Shown here piece after piece: positions 38,090-45,702 of a stretch of 45,702 nt of DNA. Position numbers and translations under genes: made by a program. A model generated the notes under the pieces. That model searched no databases and was not told where the DNA came from. It worked only from the letters and a program-made list of their open reading frames with translations. This DNA comes from Thermomicrobiales bacterium. GTDB taxonomy: Bacteria; Chloroflexota; Chloroflexia; Thermomicrobiales; CADCWN01. How positions within the stretch are numbered: the stretch's first letter is position 1; the number at the start of each line of letters is the position of its first letter. The stretch is from NCBI GenBank assembly GCA_030446685.1, contig JAUJMV010000004.1:214729-260430 (forward strand), read 5' to 3'.

Positions 38090-39105
38090 CCAGGGATGAC
38101 CGATCGAGGCAGGACGCGCTGCACCGCCACTGGGACGCCCTCGTCCAGGGGGCGTCGGGCGCGGACGCTGCCGCCGACCCGGCCCTTGCCGAGGCCGTCC
38201 GCCGACTCCGCGCGCTCGACGACGCGCCCGGCCCGGACGCCGGCTTCATCCGGCGGCTCCGGCGGGATCTCCTCGGCTCACGCCAGACGGGGGGGGACGC
38301 TCACGCGGCGGTGACCGCGCCGCCCGTGCCGCAGATCACCTCCTCACCGTCGGAAGCCCCGCGGGAACGCGTGACGCCGCCGGCCCGGAACATGGGGCAG
38401 CACGGGAAACTCCGGCGAGTGTTCGTGACGGGAGCGAACAGCATCGCGGCTGCCGCCGTCCTCGTCGTCTTTCTCGGGGCGCTGGTCCTGTTCTTCCAGG
38501 GCATGGCCGGCCGTGAGGGGGGAGCGGGCGCTCCCGCGAGCCCCACCCCCGGACTCGAGCGCACCCCGACGGAGGCGGTGGCAGCAGCGTCGCCGCCGGG
38601 GTGCCTGCCGTTCCAGTCGGCGGGGCTGGGCCTGAGCAGGCAGCAATGGGAGGCGCGCGTCGGCCCGCCCACCGCCGTCAGGTCCGAGGGTCGTCCCGGC
38701 GGCGCTGGTAGTCAGGCGCCGGACATCGTGTCCGCGAGCTACCCCGCCCCGCGGGGGACGTACGAGGTGCGGTTCGCCGACGGCCTCCTCTTCCTCGTCC
38801 GCTATCAGTTGGACGAAGGTGTCACCCTCTCGCTCGACGAGGCGCACGCGCTCGTCAGGCCACTGCTGCCGGGGGATGCGCAGCTGCTGAGACAGGCGGA
38901 GTTCCAGGACGGCAAGCTGCTGCGGGAGGGCTACGGGAGCGCATCCCTGGCGTTCGAACTTGCCCGGCGTGCCGGGAGCAGGATCGAAGGCTGCGCGCTG
39001 CCGGGGGGGATCGAGCACGGCGTGCCGATCAACGTGGTATACGCCCGGCAGGACGGAGGCTTAGTCACCGGCAGCATCAGCCTCGAAATGTTCATTGGCG
39101 GCTGA
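38086..39105 (+). CDS. Membrane protein coupled to the sigma factor, probable anti-sigma factor
   Basis: A 339-residue single-span protein. The cytoplasmic N-terminus of about 110 residues is helical and charged (LAEAVRRLRALDDAPGPDAG), a membrane helix spans about 118-140 (NSIAAAAVLVVFLGALVLFF), and about 200 residues lie outside (GCLPFQSAGLGLSRQQWEAR). Start overlap with the sigma gene and this topology fit an anti-sigma factor. The usual zinc HxxxCxxC motif is not seen, so the inhibitor domain would be of another type. The outer domain may sense envelope stress. Confidence 0.7.
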   Translation: MTRDDRSRQDALHRHWDALVQGASGADAAADPALAEAVRRLRALDDAPGPDAGFIRRLRRDLLGSRQTGGDAHAAVTAPPVPQITSSPSEAPRERVTPPARNMGQHGKLRRVFVTGANSIAAAAVLVVFLGALVLFFQGMAGREGGAGAPASPTPGLERTPTEAVAAASPPGCLPFQSAGLGLSRQQWEARVGPPTAVRSEGRPGGAGSQAPDIVSASYPAPRGTYEVRFADGLLFLVRYQLDEGVTLSLDEAHALVRPLLPGDAQLLRQAEFQDGKLLREGYGSASLAFELARRAGSRIEGCALPGGIEHGVPINVVYARQDGGLVTGSISLEMFIGG

Positions 39106-39122
39106 ACGGCGTCTGGCGAGGG

Positions 39123-39305
39123 GCCTTGAACCGGGACAACGGGACGTTGTGCGGCAGGCACACGGTGTGGGACGGGCGGGGAGGCTTCCGGGCGGTGCCG
39201 TACATGGCGGCGCTGGCGGCCGCGCGCTTCAACCCCGCCATCAAGGCACTCTATGATCGGCGGCGCACGTCGTGGCGGTCGACCGCGGCCCCGGTGGTCG
39301 GGTAA
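39123..39305 (+). pseudogene. IS110-family transposase, C-terminal remnant (right)
   Basis: The frame reads ALNRDNGTLCGRHTVWDGRG, then AVPYMAALAAARFNPAIKAL and YDRRRTSWRS to a TAA at 39303. It has the IS110 pattern LNRDSG...GR..v.GGR...R..lYMaal.A.R.NP.ik.fY.RL, cut off before the GK..K segment. It is homologous to the left remnant at 37130 and lies in the same direction; the sigma/anti-sigma pair sits between. Confidence 0.75.
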
Positions 39306-39693
39306 GGGGGCAGCGCGGTGCCCAGCCGCGTCGCGGGTGCCGCCCCGCCGCCGTGCTGGCCCGCGCAGCCAGAGCACAGTGTCTGCCGCTCGCCGCTCAT
39401 TGGTTTCGACCCGCCCATCTGCTTGCCCTGTCCAGGTCTCGTTGATGGAAGGGGAAGCCGCTGGGACTTGATAGGGAACACCGTTGCTGCTCTGTCATAG
39501 TAGGAGGCGAGCGCAGCGCGGCGAGCTGACCCGACAGTTGCTTGGCCTCGTGCCCGCGACGATGAACCTGTCGCTCCCGCGCTGGGCTCCTGGGACGTGA
39601 CCTGATAGGAGCCGGTGGCCACGTGCGTGACCCGAGAGCAGCCTGTCCGTCCCGGAGCCATGCCGTGGTGGGGCGTTACAGCGGGAGGGCGGG
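39306..39693 (+). other. Non-coding upstream end of the IS110 element, bridge-RNA candidate
   Basis: A stretch of 388 bp without a gene. IS110-group elements carry a long non-coding end from which a bridge RNA is made. Here CTGGGACTTGATAGGGA (39462-39478) and CTGGGACGTGACCTGATAGG (39590-39609) are related motifs 130 bp apart, as could suit paired guide loops. Neither element end nor RNA is defined by sequence alone. Confidence 0.35.
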
Positions 39694-40755
39694 ATGCTGA
39701 CGATCGGGGTGGACGCGCACAAGCAGGTCAACGTGGCGGTCGCGATCGATGACGACGGCCGGGAGGTGGGGCGGTGGCGCGGGCCCAACAACGTCGCCGG
39801 CTGGCAGCACCTGGCGGCCTGGGGCGCCGGGCTGGGCGAGGCCTGCCGCTGGGGCATCGAGGGCGCGTGGAACTACGGCCGCGGCCTCGCCCAGTGCCTC
39901 GTGGCGGCGGCGGCCACGGTGTACGAGGTCAACCCGCGCTGGACGGCCGCGACGCGCCGTGGGGCGCGCCAGCAGGGGAAGAGTGACCGCCTCGACGCGC
40001 GCGCGGTCGCGCTGTTCGTCTGGCGCGAGGCCGGGACGCTGCCGCCCGTCGCCGCCGACGACGACACGGCGGTCCTCGACCTGCTGGTGACCGAGCGCGA
40101 GGACATCGTCGGCGAGGCGACCCGGCTGCGCAACCAGCTCCACCAGCTCCTGCTCCAGCTCGACCCGGACTACCGGCGGCGGATCCCCAGCCTCACCGCC
40201 AAGAACGGCGTCAAGGCGGCGGCGGCGTACGCGACGGACGACCCGCGGCCGCTGCCGCAAGAGCGCGCCGGCGCGGTCCGGCGGCTGGCGCAGCGCCTGC
40301 ACCTGGCGCAGGCGCAGGCGCAGGCGCTCGCGCGGCGGATCGCGCAGCTGGCGGCTGCGCGCTTCGCGCGGTTGACCGCGATCTGCGGCGTCAGCCTGCT
40401 CACCGCCGGGGCGCTGGCCGGCATCCTCGGGCCGGGCCGGCGCTTCACCAGCGACGCGCAGCTGGCGGCCTACGCCGGCGTCGCCCCGCTCGAGGCCTCC
40501 TCGGCGGGGCGCGCCCGGCACCGGCTCAACCGCGGCGGCAACCGGCGCCTGAACGCGATCCTCTACCGGATCGCGATCACCCAGGCGCGCTGCTCCCCGG
40601 CGGCGCGCGCCTACCTCGCCCGGCGCCTCAGCGAGGGCAAGACCAAGCGCGAGGCCCTCCGCGCCCTGAAGCGATTCATCGTGCGCGCGATCTGGCGGTG
40701 CTGGCAGGAGTGCCACGCGCCCGGAGCGGTCGAGGTGGTGGCTCGTGCGGCGTGA
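39694..40755 (+). mobile_element. IS110-family transposase, full length
   Basis: A 353-residue transposase. The N-terminal DEDD-type nuclease fold has D7 in IGVDAHK, E56 in GIEGAWN, and D98/D101 in KSDRLDARA. The C-terminal Transposase_20 part reads LTAICGVSLLTAGALAGILG, FTSDAQLAAYAGVAPLEASS and RGGNRRLN, containing the conserved serine region. ATG at 39694 follows GGGAGGG. The reading frame is complete, so the protein may be active. It differs from the two remnants nearby, so at least two IS110 lineages inserted here. Element ends are not obvious, as usual for IS110, which lacks terminal inverted repeats. Confidence 0.9.
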
Positions 40756-40795
40756 TCGTCGGGCGTGCGCCGCGCAGGGCAGCGCGCCCTTCCGG

Positions 40796-40839
40796 CCTGG
40801 CGTCGCCTACGCGGGCGCGCCCGCGTAGGCGACGCCAGG
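40796..40839. repeat. Perfect 44-bp palindrome
   Basis: CCTGGCGTCGCCTACGCGGG at 40796-40815, followed by CG, is mirrored base for base to 40839 (ending GTAGGCGACGCCAGG). The two halves leave no loop. It lies 41 bp after the transposase stop. It may be a terminator, a DNA cruciform, an IS110 target or a separate palindromic repeat. Confidence 0.92.
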
Positions 40840-40928
40840 AACAATCTCGTGTGGCGAGGCACTGGTCCCGGAGGACTGGACATAGGAGCGTTCAGCGGAA
40901 CGCGCTCCACGCCCCGCGCCCCACACCC

Positions 40929-42128
40929 TTACGCTTGCGTCGCCACCTTCCCGGCGGCCTCGCGCGGGCGCTCCGCGCCTTCGTTGAGCAGGCTGCGGGC
41001 GATGATCTGCCGGTTGATCTCGCTGGTGCCCTCGCCGATCTCGTTGATCTTGACCTGCCGCCAGTAGCGCGCGACCGCGCTGCGCTCCATGAAGCCCTCG
41101 CCGCCGTGGATCTGCACCGCCTGATCGGCGGCGCGCTTGGCCGTCTCCGAGGCGAAGACCTTCGCCATGCTCGCCTCGCGGCTGTAGGGGCGGCCCCGGT
41201 CGCGCAGCCAGGCCGCCTTGAGGACCATCGTTCGGGCCAGCTCGATCTCGGTCGCCATGTCGGCCAGCTTGAACCCGATCGCCTGGAACTCGCCGATCGC
41301 CTTGCCGAACTGGCGGCGCGTCTTGGCCCGCGCCAGCGCCTCGTCGAAGCAGGCCTGCGCCAGCCCGACCGAGAGCGCCCCGACCGCCACCCGCCCGGCG
41401 TCGAGCGTCTGGAGGAACTGGCGGAAGCCCTGCCCCCGCGCCCCCAGCAGGTGCGACTCCGGCACCCGGCAGTCCGCGAAGTGGAGCGGGTGCTGGTCCG
41501 ACGCGCGCCAGCCGAGCTTTTCGTAGGCCGGGCCGCGCCGGTAGCCGGGCGTGTCTTGCGGCACGATGATCGCCGAGAGCTCCGGGCGGCCGTCCGGGCG
41601 CGCGCCGGTGCGGGCCATCACCGTCACCCCGGCGGTGATGTCGGTGCCGGAGTTGGTGATCCACTTCTTCTCACCGTTGATGATCCATTGCCCGTCGCGC
41701 AACTCGGCGGTCGTCTCGGTGCCGCCCGCGTCGGTGCCGGCGTTCGGCTCGGTCAGGCCGAAGGCCCAGAGCCGCCGGCCGGTCGCGCAGGGGGCGAGGA
41801 AGCGCTCCTGCTGCTCGGGGGTGCCCCAGGCGGCGAGCGGGGCGCAGCCGAGCGAGATGTGCGCCTCCATCGTGATCCCGACCGAGGTGTCGGCGCGGCT
41901 GATCTCCTCCAGTGCCAGGTTGTAGGCGACGAAGGAGACCGGCCGCCCCCCCCATACCTCCGGCAGCGTCAGGCTCAGCAGGCCGAGGTCGGCCATCTCC
42001 GCGATGATGTCGTAGGGGAACCGCTGCTCGCGGTCGAGCTGCTCGGCCCGCGGGCGGATCACGCGCTGGGCGTAGTCGCGCGCGAGGTCACGCCAGTGCC
42101 GCTGCTCGGGGGTCAGGTCGAAGTCCAT
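40929..42128 (-). CDS. Acyl-CoA dehydrogenase
   Basis: A 399-residue FAD flavoenzyme that makes the alpha-beta double bond of acyl-CoA thioesters. FGLTEPNAGTDAGGTETTAE (FAD side), GEKKWITNSG, QFGKAIGEFQAIGFKLADMA, VQIHGGEGFMERSAVARYWR and the catalytic Glu in EGTSEINRQIIAR are in place. ATG at 42128 follows GAGGAAGG. The specificity (short, branched or other acyl chains) cannot be read from the sequence. It is transcribed alone on the minus strand; no electron-transfer flavoprotein gene is nearby. Confidence 0.92.
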   Translation of the reverse strand: MDFDLTPEQRHWRDLARDYAQRVIRPRAEQLDREQRFPYDIIAEMADLGLLSLTLPEVWGGRPVSFVAYNLALEEISRADTSVGITMEAHISLGCAPLAAWGTPEQQERFLAPCATGRRLWAFGLTEPNAGTDAGGTETTAELRDGQWIINGEKKWITNSGTDITAGVTVMARTGARPDGRPELSAIIVPQDTPGYRRGPAYEKLGWRASDQHPLHFADCRVPESHLLGARGQGFRQFLQTLDAGRVAVGALSVGLAQACFDEALARAKTRRQFGKAIGEFQAIGFKLADMATEIELARTMVLKAAWLRDRGRPYSREASMAKVFASETAKRAADQAVQIHGGEGFMERSAVARYWRQVKINEIGEGTSEINRQIIARSLLNEGAERPREAAGKVATQA

Positions 42129-42150
42129 CGCTCGCCTTCCTCACTCGTTC

Positions 42151-42185
42151 GATTGCGGATTGTTGATTGCAGATTGCGGAATGGG
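42151..42185. repeat. Heptamer repeats upstream of the acyl-CoA dehydrogenase gene
   Basis: GATTGCG, GATTGTT, GATTGCA, GATTGCG, GAATGGG follow at 7-bp steps, 22 nt upstream of the ATG at 42128. No complementary arm is close. Confidence 0.8.
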
Positions 42186-42397
42186 GGCGCGGTCGTCGCC
42201 ATGCCGCCCCCTCTCCCGGCACAAGTATACGCCACGGCGGGCGGTGGGGCGGGCGTCCCGACGGGCGCGGCGTTCGCCCTCAGTCTCGCCGCGCCCGCCC
42301 TCCGGGTGGCGGGGTGGGGGCGTATGGCGTACCTTTACGGGGAAGGTTCGGGCAAGGAGCGGCGGGGCCTGACGGCAGGAAAGGCAGGAGGGGGGCA

Positions 42398-43336
42398 ATG
42401 GACACGCGCACGCGCCGCATCGGCCTGGCGATATTGGGCCTCTGCGCGCTCGTCACCCTGGTGGCCGCGGCGATCGGCCTATCGCGGGGGACAGCGGCGG
42501 GCGGGGCGACCGGCTTCTCGCGGGGCGGGAGCGGGATCGCGCTGATCAAGCTCGACGGGACGATCACCGACGCCACGGTGGCGCCGAGTCGCGGCGGGCG
42601 CGAGAACGTCTACGCCCAGTTGCAACGCGCCGAGCGCGACCGCGCGGTGAAGGCGGTCGTCCTGCGCGTCAACAGTCCGGGCGGCAGCGCGACCGCCTCG
42701 CAGGCGCTCTACGACCAGGTCCGCCGGGTGCGCGCGGCGGGCAAGCCGGTGGTCATCCACTTCACCGATGTCGCCGCCTCGGGCGGCTATTACGTCGGCG
42801 CGGCGGGGGACCGCATCGTGAGCCAGCCAGCGACGATCACCGGCAGCATCGGCGTGATCATCACCTCCTACGACCTGCGCGGCCTGCAGGAGAAGGTCGG
42901 GGTCCAGGAGCGGGTGATCAAGAGCGGCCCCTACAAGGACATCCTCAGCGCCAGCCGCGACATCACCCCGGAGGAGCGGGCGATCCTCGACAAGCTGATC
43001 GGGGACACGCTCGACCAGTTCGTCCGGGCGGTCGCCGAGGGGCGGCGGCTACCCGAGGCGGAGGTGCGCCAGATCGCCGACGGGCGCGTCTTCAGCGGGA
43101 CCGAGGCGCTCCGGCTGCGGCTGGTGGACGAGATCGGCGACGACCATCGGGCGGTCCGGCTGGCCGCGGAGTTGGCCGGCGTGCGGGGCGAGCCGCGGGT
43201 GATCATCTACGAGCCGCCGCGGCCGACCGGGCTGCTCGCCCTGCTCAACGGCCGGGGGCCGGGCGCTGAGGCGCTGGAGGACCTCGAATCGTTGGTGCCG
43301 GCGCCGGGGATCAGCGTCCGCTACGAATGGCGGTGA
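42398..43336 (+). CDS. sppA: Signal peptide peptidase SppA, short form
   Basis: A 312-residue membrane-anchored serine protease that degrades cleaved signal peptides. A signal-anchor helix (about 8-27), VNSPGGSATASQALYDQVRR, the nucleophile S128 in VAASGGYYVG, and K180 in KSGPYKDI form the Ser/Lys dyad. GRVFSGTEALRLRLVDEIGD closes the domain. ATG at 42398 follows AGGAGGGGGG. It is the short single-domain type found in Gram-positive and Chloroflexota genomes. It pairs functionally with the lepB gene at 480, though far away. Confidence 0.93.
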   Translation: MDTRTRRIGLAILGLCALVTLVAAAIGLSRGTAAGGATGFSRGGSGIALIKLDGTITDATVAPSRGGRENVYAQLQRAERDRAVKAVVLRVNSPGGSATASQALYDQVRRVRAAGKPVVIHFTDVAASGGYYVGAAGDRIVSQPATITGSIGVIITSYDLRGLQEKVGVQERVIKSGPYKDILSASRDITPEERAILDKLIGDTLDQFVRAVAEGRRLPEAEVRQIADGRVFSGTEALRLRLVDEIGDDHRAVRLAAELAGVRGEPRVIIYEPPRPTGLLALLNGRGPGAEALEDLESLVPAPGISVRYEWR

Positions 43337-43373
43337 GCCCGGCGCGCGACTCGGGGCAGGACGGAGGGTGATG

Positions 43374-44021
43374 ATGGGCGGGCAGGGTGACGGTGAGGGC
43401 GGGCGGCGGGGCTATCGCTACCGGGCCGTGGACGTGCCCGACACGGCGGACGATGACCCCGATCGGCCGGGGGACGACGAGGTCGACGGGGAGGGTGGCC
43501 GGGCGGCCCTCGCCGGGGGCAGGACCGACGACGACGATTCGGACGCCGAGGCGTTCGCCGACGACGACGACGATGACGAGGACGAGGACGACGAGCCGCC
43601 GAGCGAATTCTGGCCCGCCGCGGAGCTGCTGAAGGGCGCGACGGTCGAGGACGCCGAGCTCGAACTGAGCTACGGCGCCTCCGTCTACGCCAACCTGCCC
43701 GCCGCCGAACTGCGCCTCTGGCTGCGCCTGCCCGACGGCACGCTGCGCCTGGCGCAGATCGACGAGCCGCACGCGGTCTGGCTCTATCGCGAGACGCGCC
43801 AGGGGTCGGGCGATTTCGGCGAGTACCCCGATCACCGCTTCGAACTCCTCTGCACCGACCTGCGCGCCTCCCGCGCCCGCCGCCAGCGCCAGTTGATCGA
43901 CCGCCAGCTCGCCCTGCACGACGAGATCGTCGCGATCGGCGAGGAGTTGGAGCAACTCGAACACGAGATGCGCGACGACGCCACCGCGACCGCCGACTGG
44001 CCCGGCACGCGCTGGCCGTGA
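43374..44021 (+). CDS. Acidic protein of unknown function
   Basis: A 215-residue protein with an Asp/Glu-rich low-complexity region (about 48-75, ending DDDDDEDEDDEPP) between a Gly-rich start and a folded part. The fold (KGATVEDAELELSYGASVYA, RLWLRLPDGTLRLAQID) is beta-rich; the end is a coiled helix (RQRQLIDRQLALHDEIVAIG). ATG at 43374 has GGAGG six nt upstream; GTG at 43368 and ATG at 43371 lie too close. It starts 37 nt after sppA and may share its transcript. No family recognised. Confidence 0.68.
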   Translation: MGGQGDGEGGRRGYRYRAVDVPDTADDDPDRPGDDEVDGEGGRAALAGGRTDDDDSDAEAFADDDDDDEDEDDEPPSEFWPAAELLKGATVEDAELELSYGASVYANLPAAELRLWLRLPDGTLRLAQIDEPHAVWLYRETRQGSGDFGEYPDHRFELLCTDLRASRARRQRQLIDRQLALHDEIVAIGEELEQLEHEMRDDATATADWPGTRWP

Positions 44022-44024
44022 CGC

Positions 44025-44217
44025 AGTGCCGAGTGCTGAGTGCCGAGAGGGGGCGGGCGGCGCGGCGGGTGGCACCGGGGGCCGGATTGCCTTGTAGGGG
44101 GGGCCTCGACGCCTTCCTTAGGACGGAACGCCACCGTATCCGGAGTCATCGGGGGATGGATTGCCCTGTAGGGGCGGTCCTGCGCGGCTGCCGGCAGCCA
44201 CAAGGGCCGCCCCTACA
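44025..44217. repeat. Heptamers and GTAGGGGCG hairpins before the MFS gene
   Basis: AGTGCCG, AGTGCTG, AGTGCCG (44025-44045) are 7-bp repeats. TGTAGGGGCGG (44167-44177) is complementary to CCGCCCCTACA (44207-44217), with a palindrome GGCTGCCGGCAGCC (44186-44199) between. A partial copy (GATTGCCTTGTAGGGG) lies near 44085-44100. These match the dispersed hairpins at 20496 and 27724. No gene is seen in 44022-44298. Confidence 0.82.
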
Positions 44218-44298
44218 AACCGCTGGCGGGACGTGCCGCCGGCGGCGTGACCGGATAGCCCGCTGCGCGAGCGGCGACGAGGGGGACGGGTAGGAAGG

Positions 44299-45483
44299 AT
44301 GGCCTTGACCGATACGGCGGTGCGGCGATCGGCGACTACGAGCGGGCCGGTCACGGCGCGCGTCGCCGTGGCGCTGTTCTTCTTCGTCAACGGCGCGGTC
44401 GGCGGGTCGTGGTTCGCCCGCATCCCAGCGGTGCAGCAGGGACTCGGCCTGAGCGAGGGCGTCCTCGGGGCCGCCCTGCTCTGCGTGGCGGCCGGTGCGC
44501 TGCTGGCGATGCCGGCGGCCGGCGGGCTGGTCGCCCGGCTGGGGAGCCACTCGGTGACGGTCGCTTCGGGGATCGCCCTCTGCGCCGTGCTGCCGTGCCT
44601 GGCGCTGGCCCCGACCCTGCCCCTGCTGATCCCGGCGCTGGCGGCCTATGGCGCCGCCTTCGGGATGCTCGACGTGGCGATGAATACTCAGGCGGTGGCG
44701 GTCGAACGGCGGTACGCGCGCCCGATCATGGCCTCGTTCCACGCCGCCTACAGCATCGGCGGGATGGTCGGCGCGGGGCTCGGCGGGATCGTCGCCGCCC
44801 GCGGGATCGGGCCGGGGCCGCACTTGCTGGGCGTCGCGGCGGTGCTGCTGCTCGCCGTGCTGGCGGCGGCGCGCCCGCTGCTCCCCGCCGGGGCCGACCT
44901 GATCAGCCAGGGGCCGGTCTTCGCGCGCCCGTCGCGCTCGCTGGTCGCCCTGGGCATCGTCGGGTTCTGCGTGCTGGTGGTCGAGGGCGCGATGGCCGAC
45001 TGGAGCGCGGTCTACCTGCGCCGCTCGCTGGGGACCGGCGAGGGGCTGGCGGCGGCGGGCTTCACCGCCTTCTCGCTGGCGATGGCCGCCGGGCGGCTGG
45101 TCGGGGACCGGCTGACCGCCTGGCTGGGGCCGGTCCGGCTGGTGCGGCTGGGGGCGAGCCTGGCGGCGGCCGGGTTCGGCCTGGCCCTGGCGCTCGGGCA
45201 CCCCGTCGCGGCCCTCGCCGGCTTCGCGGCGGTCGGCCTCGGCTTCGCCGCGCTCTTCCCGATCATCCTCAGCGCGGCCGGGCGCGCGCCGGACATGCCC
45301 CCCGGCCCGGCGATCGCCGCCGTCACGACCTTCGCCTACGGCGGCTTCCTGGCCGGCCCGCCCCTGATCGGCTTCGCCGCCGAGCTCGTCGGCCTGCCGG
45401 CCGCCCTCGGGGTCGTCGTCCTCCTCAGCCTGATCGTCGCGCTCCTCGCCCGCAGTACCAGCCCGGCCGCGGCGCCGGCCTGA
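44299..45483 (+). CDS. MFS transporter
   Basis: A 394-residue transporter of the major facilitator superfamily with about 12 membrane helices. FFFVNGAVGGSWFARIPAVQ opens the protein; an inner loop after helix 2 has GGLVARLGSH, and the second half has GRLVGDRLTAWLGPVRLVRL. The pattern AYGAAFGMLDVAMNTQAVAV is seen in a FucP/YfkF-like group of MFS proteins whose substrates are unclear. ATG at 44299. The gene stands alone; a G/C-rich inverted repeat follows. Confidence 0.82.
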   Translation: MALTDTAVRRSATTSGPVTARVAVALFFFVNGAVGGSWFARIPAVQQGLGLSEGVLGAALLCVAAGALLAMPAAGGLVARLGSHSVTVASGIALCAVLPCLALAPTLPLLIPALAAYGAAFGMLDVAMNTQAVAVERRYARPIMASFHAAYSIGGMVGAGLGGIVAARGIGPGPHLLGVAAVLLLAVLAAARPLLPAGADLISQGPVFARPSRSLVALGIVGFCVLVVEGAMADWSAVYLRRSLGTGEGLAAAGFTAFSLAMAAGRLVGDRLTAWLGPVRLVRLGASLAAAGFGLALALGHPVAALAGFAAVGLGFAALFPIILSAAGRAPDMPPGPAIAAVTTFAYGGFLAGPPLIGFAAELVGLPAALGVVVLLSLIVALLARSTSPAAAPA

Positions 45484-45539
45484 CCGGGCGCCGCCCGCGG
45501 CAGACCTGTTGTCGAATCCGGGCCGTCCGTGGCGCGAGT

Positions 45540-45658
45540 GAGCGCCCCCCGGCCCCCAACCCTGGGGGAACGATTCTGTCCCAGTGCCAGCCTTCGAGAG
45601 AGGAGACCGGCCGGTGTTGGGCCTCTCCTCCCTGGGTTGGGGGGCCGGGGGGACGCTC
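45540..45658. repeat. Long imperfect inverted repeat downstream of the MFS gene
   Basis: GAGCG, six C, GG, five C, AA and CCC (45540-45562) pair with GGGTT, six G, CC, six G, A and CGCTC (45634-45658). A single A is bulged. The loop contains a second stem, GAGAGG (45597-45602) with CCTCTC (45622-45627). It may terminate the MFS transcript or be a dispersed Chloroflexota-type palindrome. Confidence 0.75.
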
Positions 45659-45673
45659 CTCCCGCCGCCCCAC

Positions 45674-45702
45674 TTGCTTTATGTACGTACAGGTGCTAGA
45701 GT
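45674..45702 (+). promoter_or_regulatory. Promoter at the window edge with palindromic operator
   Basis: TTGCTT (45674-45679), a 17-nt spacer and TAGAGT (45697-45702) make a promoter for a gene outside the window. The spacer contains the palindrome TGTACGTACA (45682-45691), positioned for repression between -35 and -10. The repressor type is unknown; TetR-like proteins use such sites. Confidence 0.5.

Overview
The window looks like a chromosomal segment of a very GC-rich bacterium, most likely a Chloroflexota member of the Thermomicrobia/Sphaerobacter type. This is an inference. It rests on the gene mix (stress proteins of the YtxH, DUF2382 and YflT-like kinds, WYL regulator, S9 peptidase, formate-dehydrogenase-like NuoG), a LexA box of the GAAC-N4-GTTC (Gram-positive) type, and the intergenic repeat style. 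No rRNA, tRNA or CRISPR array was seen.

Layout. 0-3.5 kb: end of tatA, signal peptidase I behind a strongly structured leader, a bifunctional-nuclease-family protein, a small zinc-ribbon protein, and a two-gene unit (DUF6883-like plus unknown). 3.5-5.2 kb (minus): upp and argF; upp has lost its stop codon. 5.4-6.5 kb: a RecA-like ATPase behind a LexA box, its C-terminal part split off by frameshifts. 6.8-11.4 kb: WYL regulator and a stress-type cluster (YtxH, DUF2382, YflT-like) with divergent sigma-54-like promoters. 11.5-18.2 kb: S9 peptidase, membrane protein, epimerase and hydrolase genes that are frameshifted or truncated, between intact kinase and YihY genes. 18.3-21.7 kb: acetamidase, lipoprotein, GrpB protein and a HicBA toxin-antitoxin pair.

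21.9-37.1 kb (minus): one long complex I operon, nuoABCD-[two foreign-looking genes]-GHIJKLMN. It lacks nuoE and nuoF. In their place lie a HYD1-type ADP-ribosyltransferase (polymorphic toxin) domain without an ordinary start codon and a small partner gene. A promoter with a double GTTAAC site precedes nuoA. Most gaps of the operon hold degenerate 7-bp tandem repeats, often arranged as two complementary arms; the sequence differs from gap to gap but the period and architecture recur.

37.1-40.8 kb: an ECF-type sigma factor and its membrane partner, bracketed by two same-direction IS110 transposase remnants, then a full-length IS110-family transposase and a perfect 44-bp palindrome. 40.9-45.7 kb: acyl-CoA dehydrogenase, SppA protease, an acidic protein, an MFS transporter, and a promoter at the right edge for a gene outside the window.

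The most notable signals are the intergenic heptamer family, the toxin-like pair inside a nuoEF-less complex I operon, the divergent sigma-54-like promoters, the SOS-type box before the RecA-like ATPase, and the run of disrupted genes between 4.5 and 18.2 kb.
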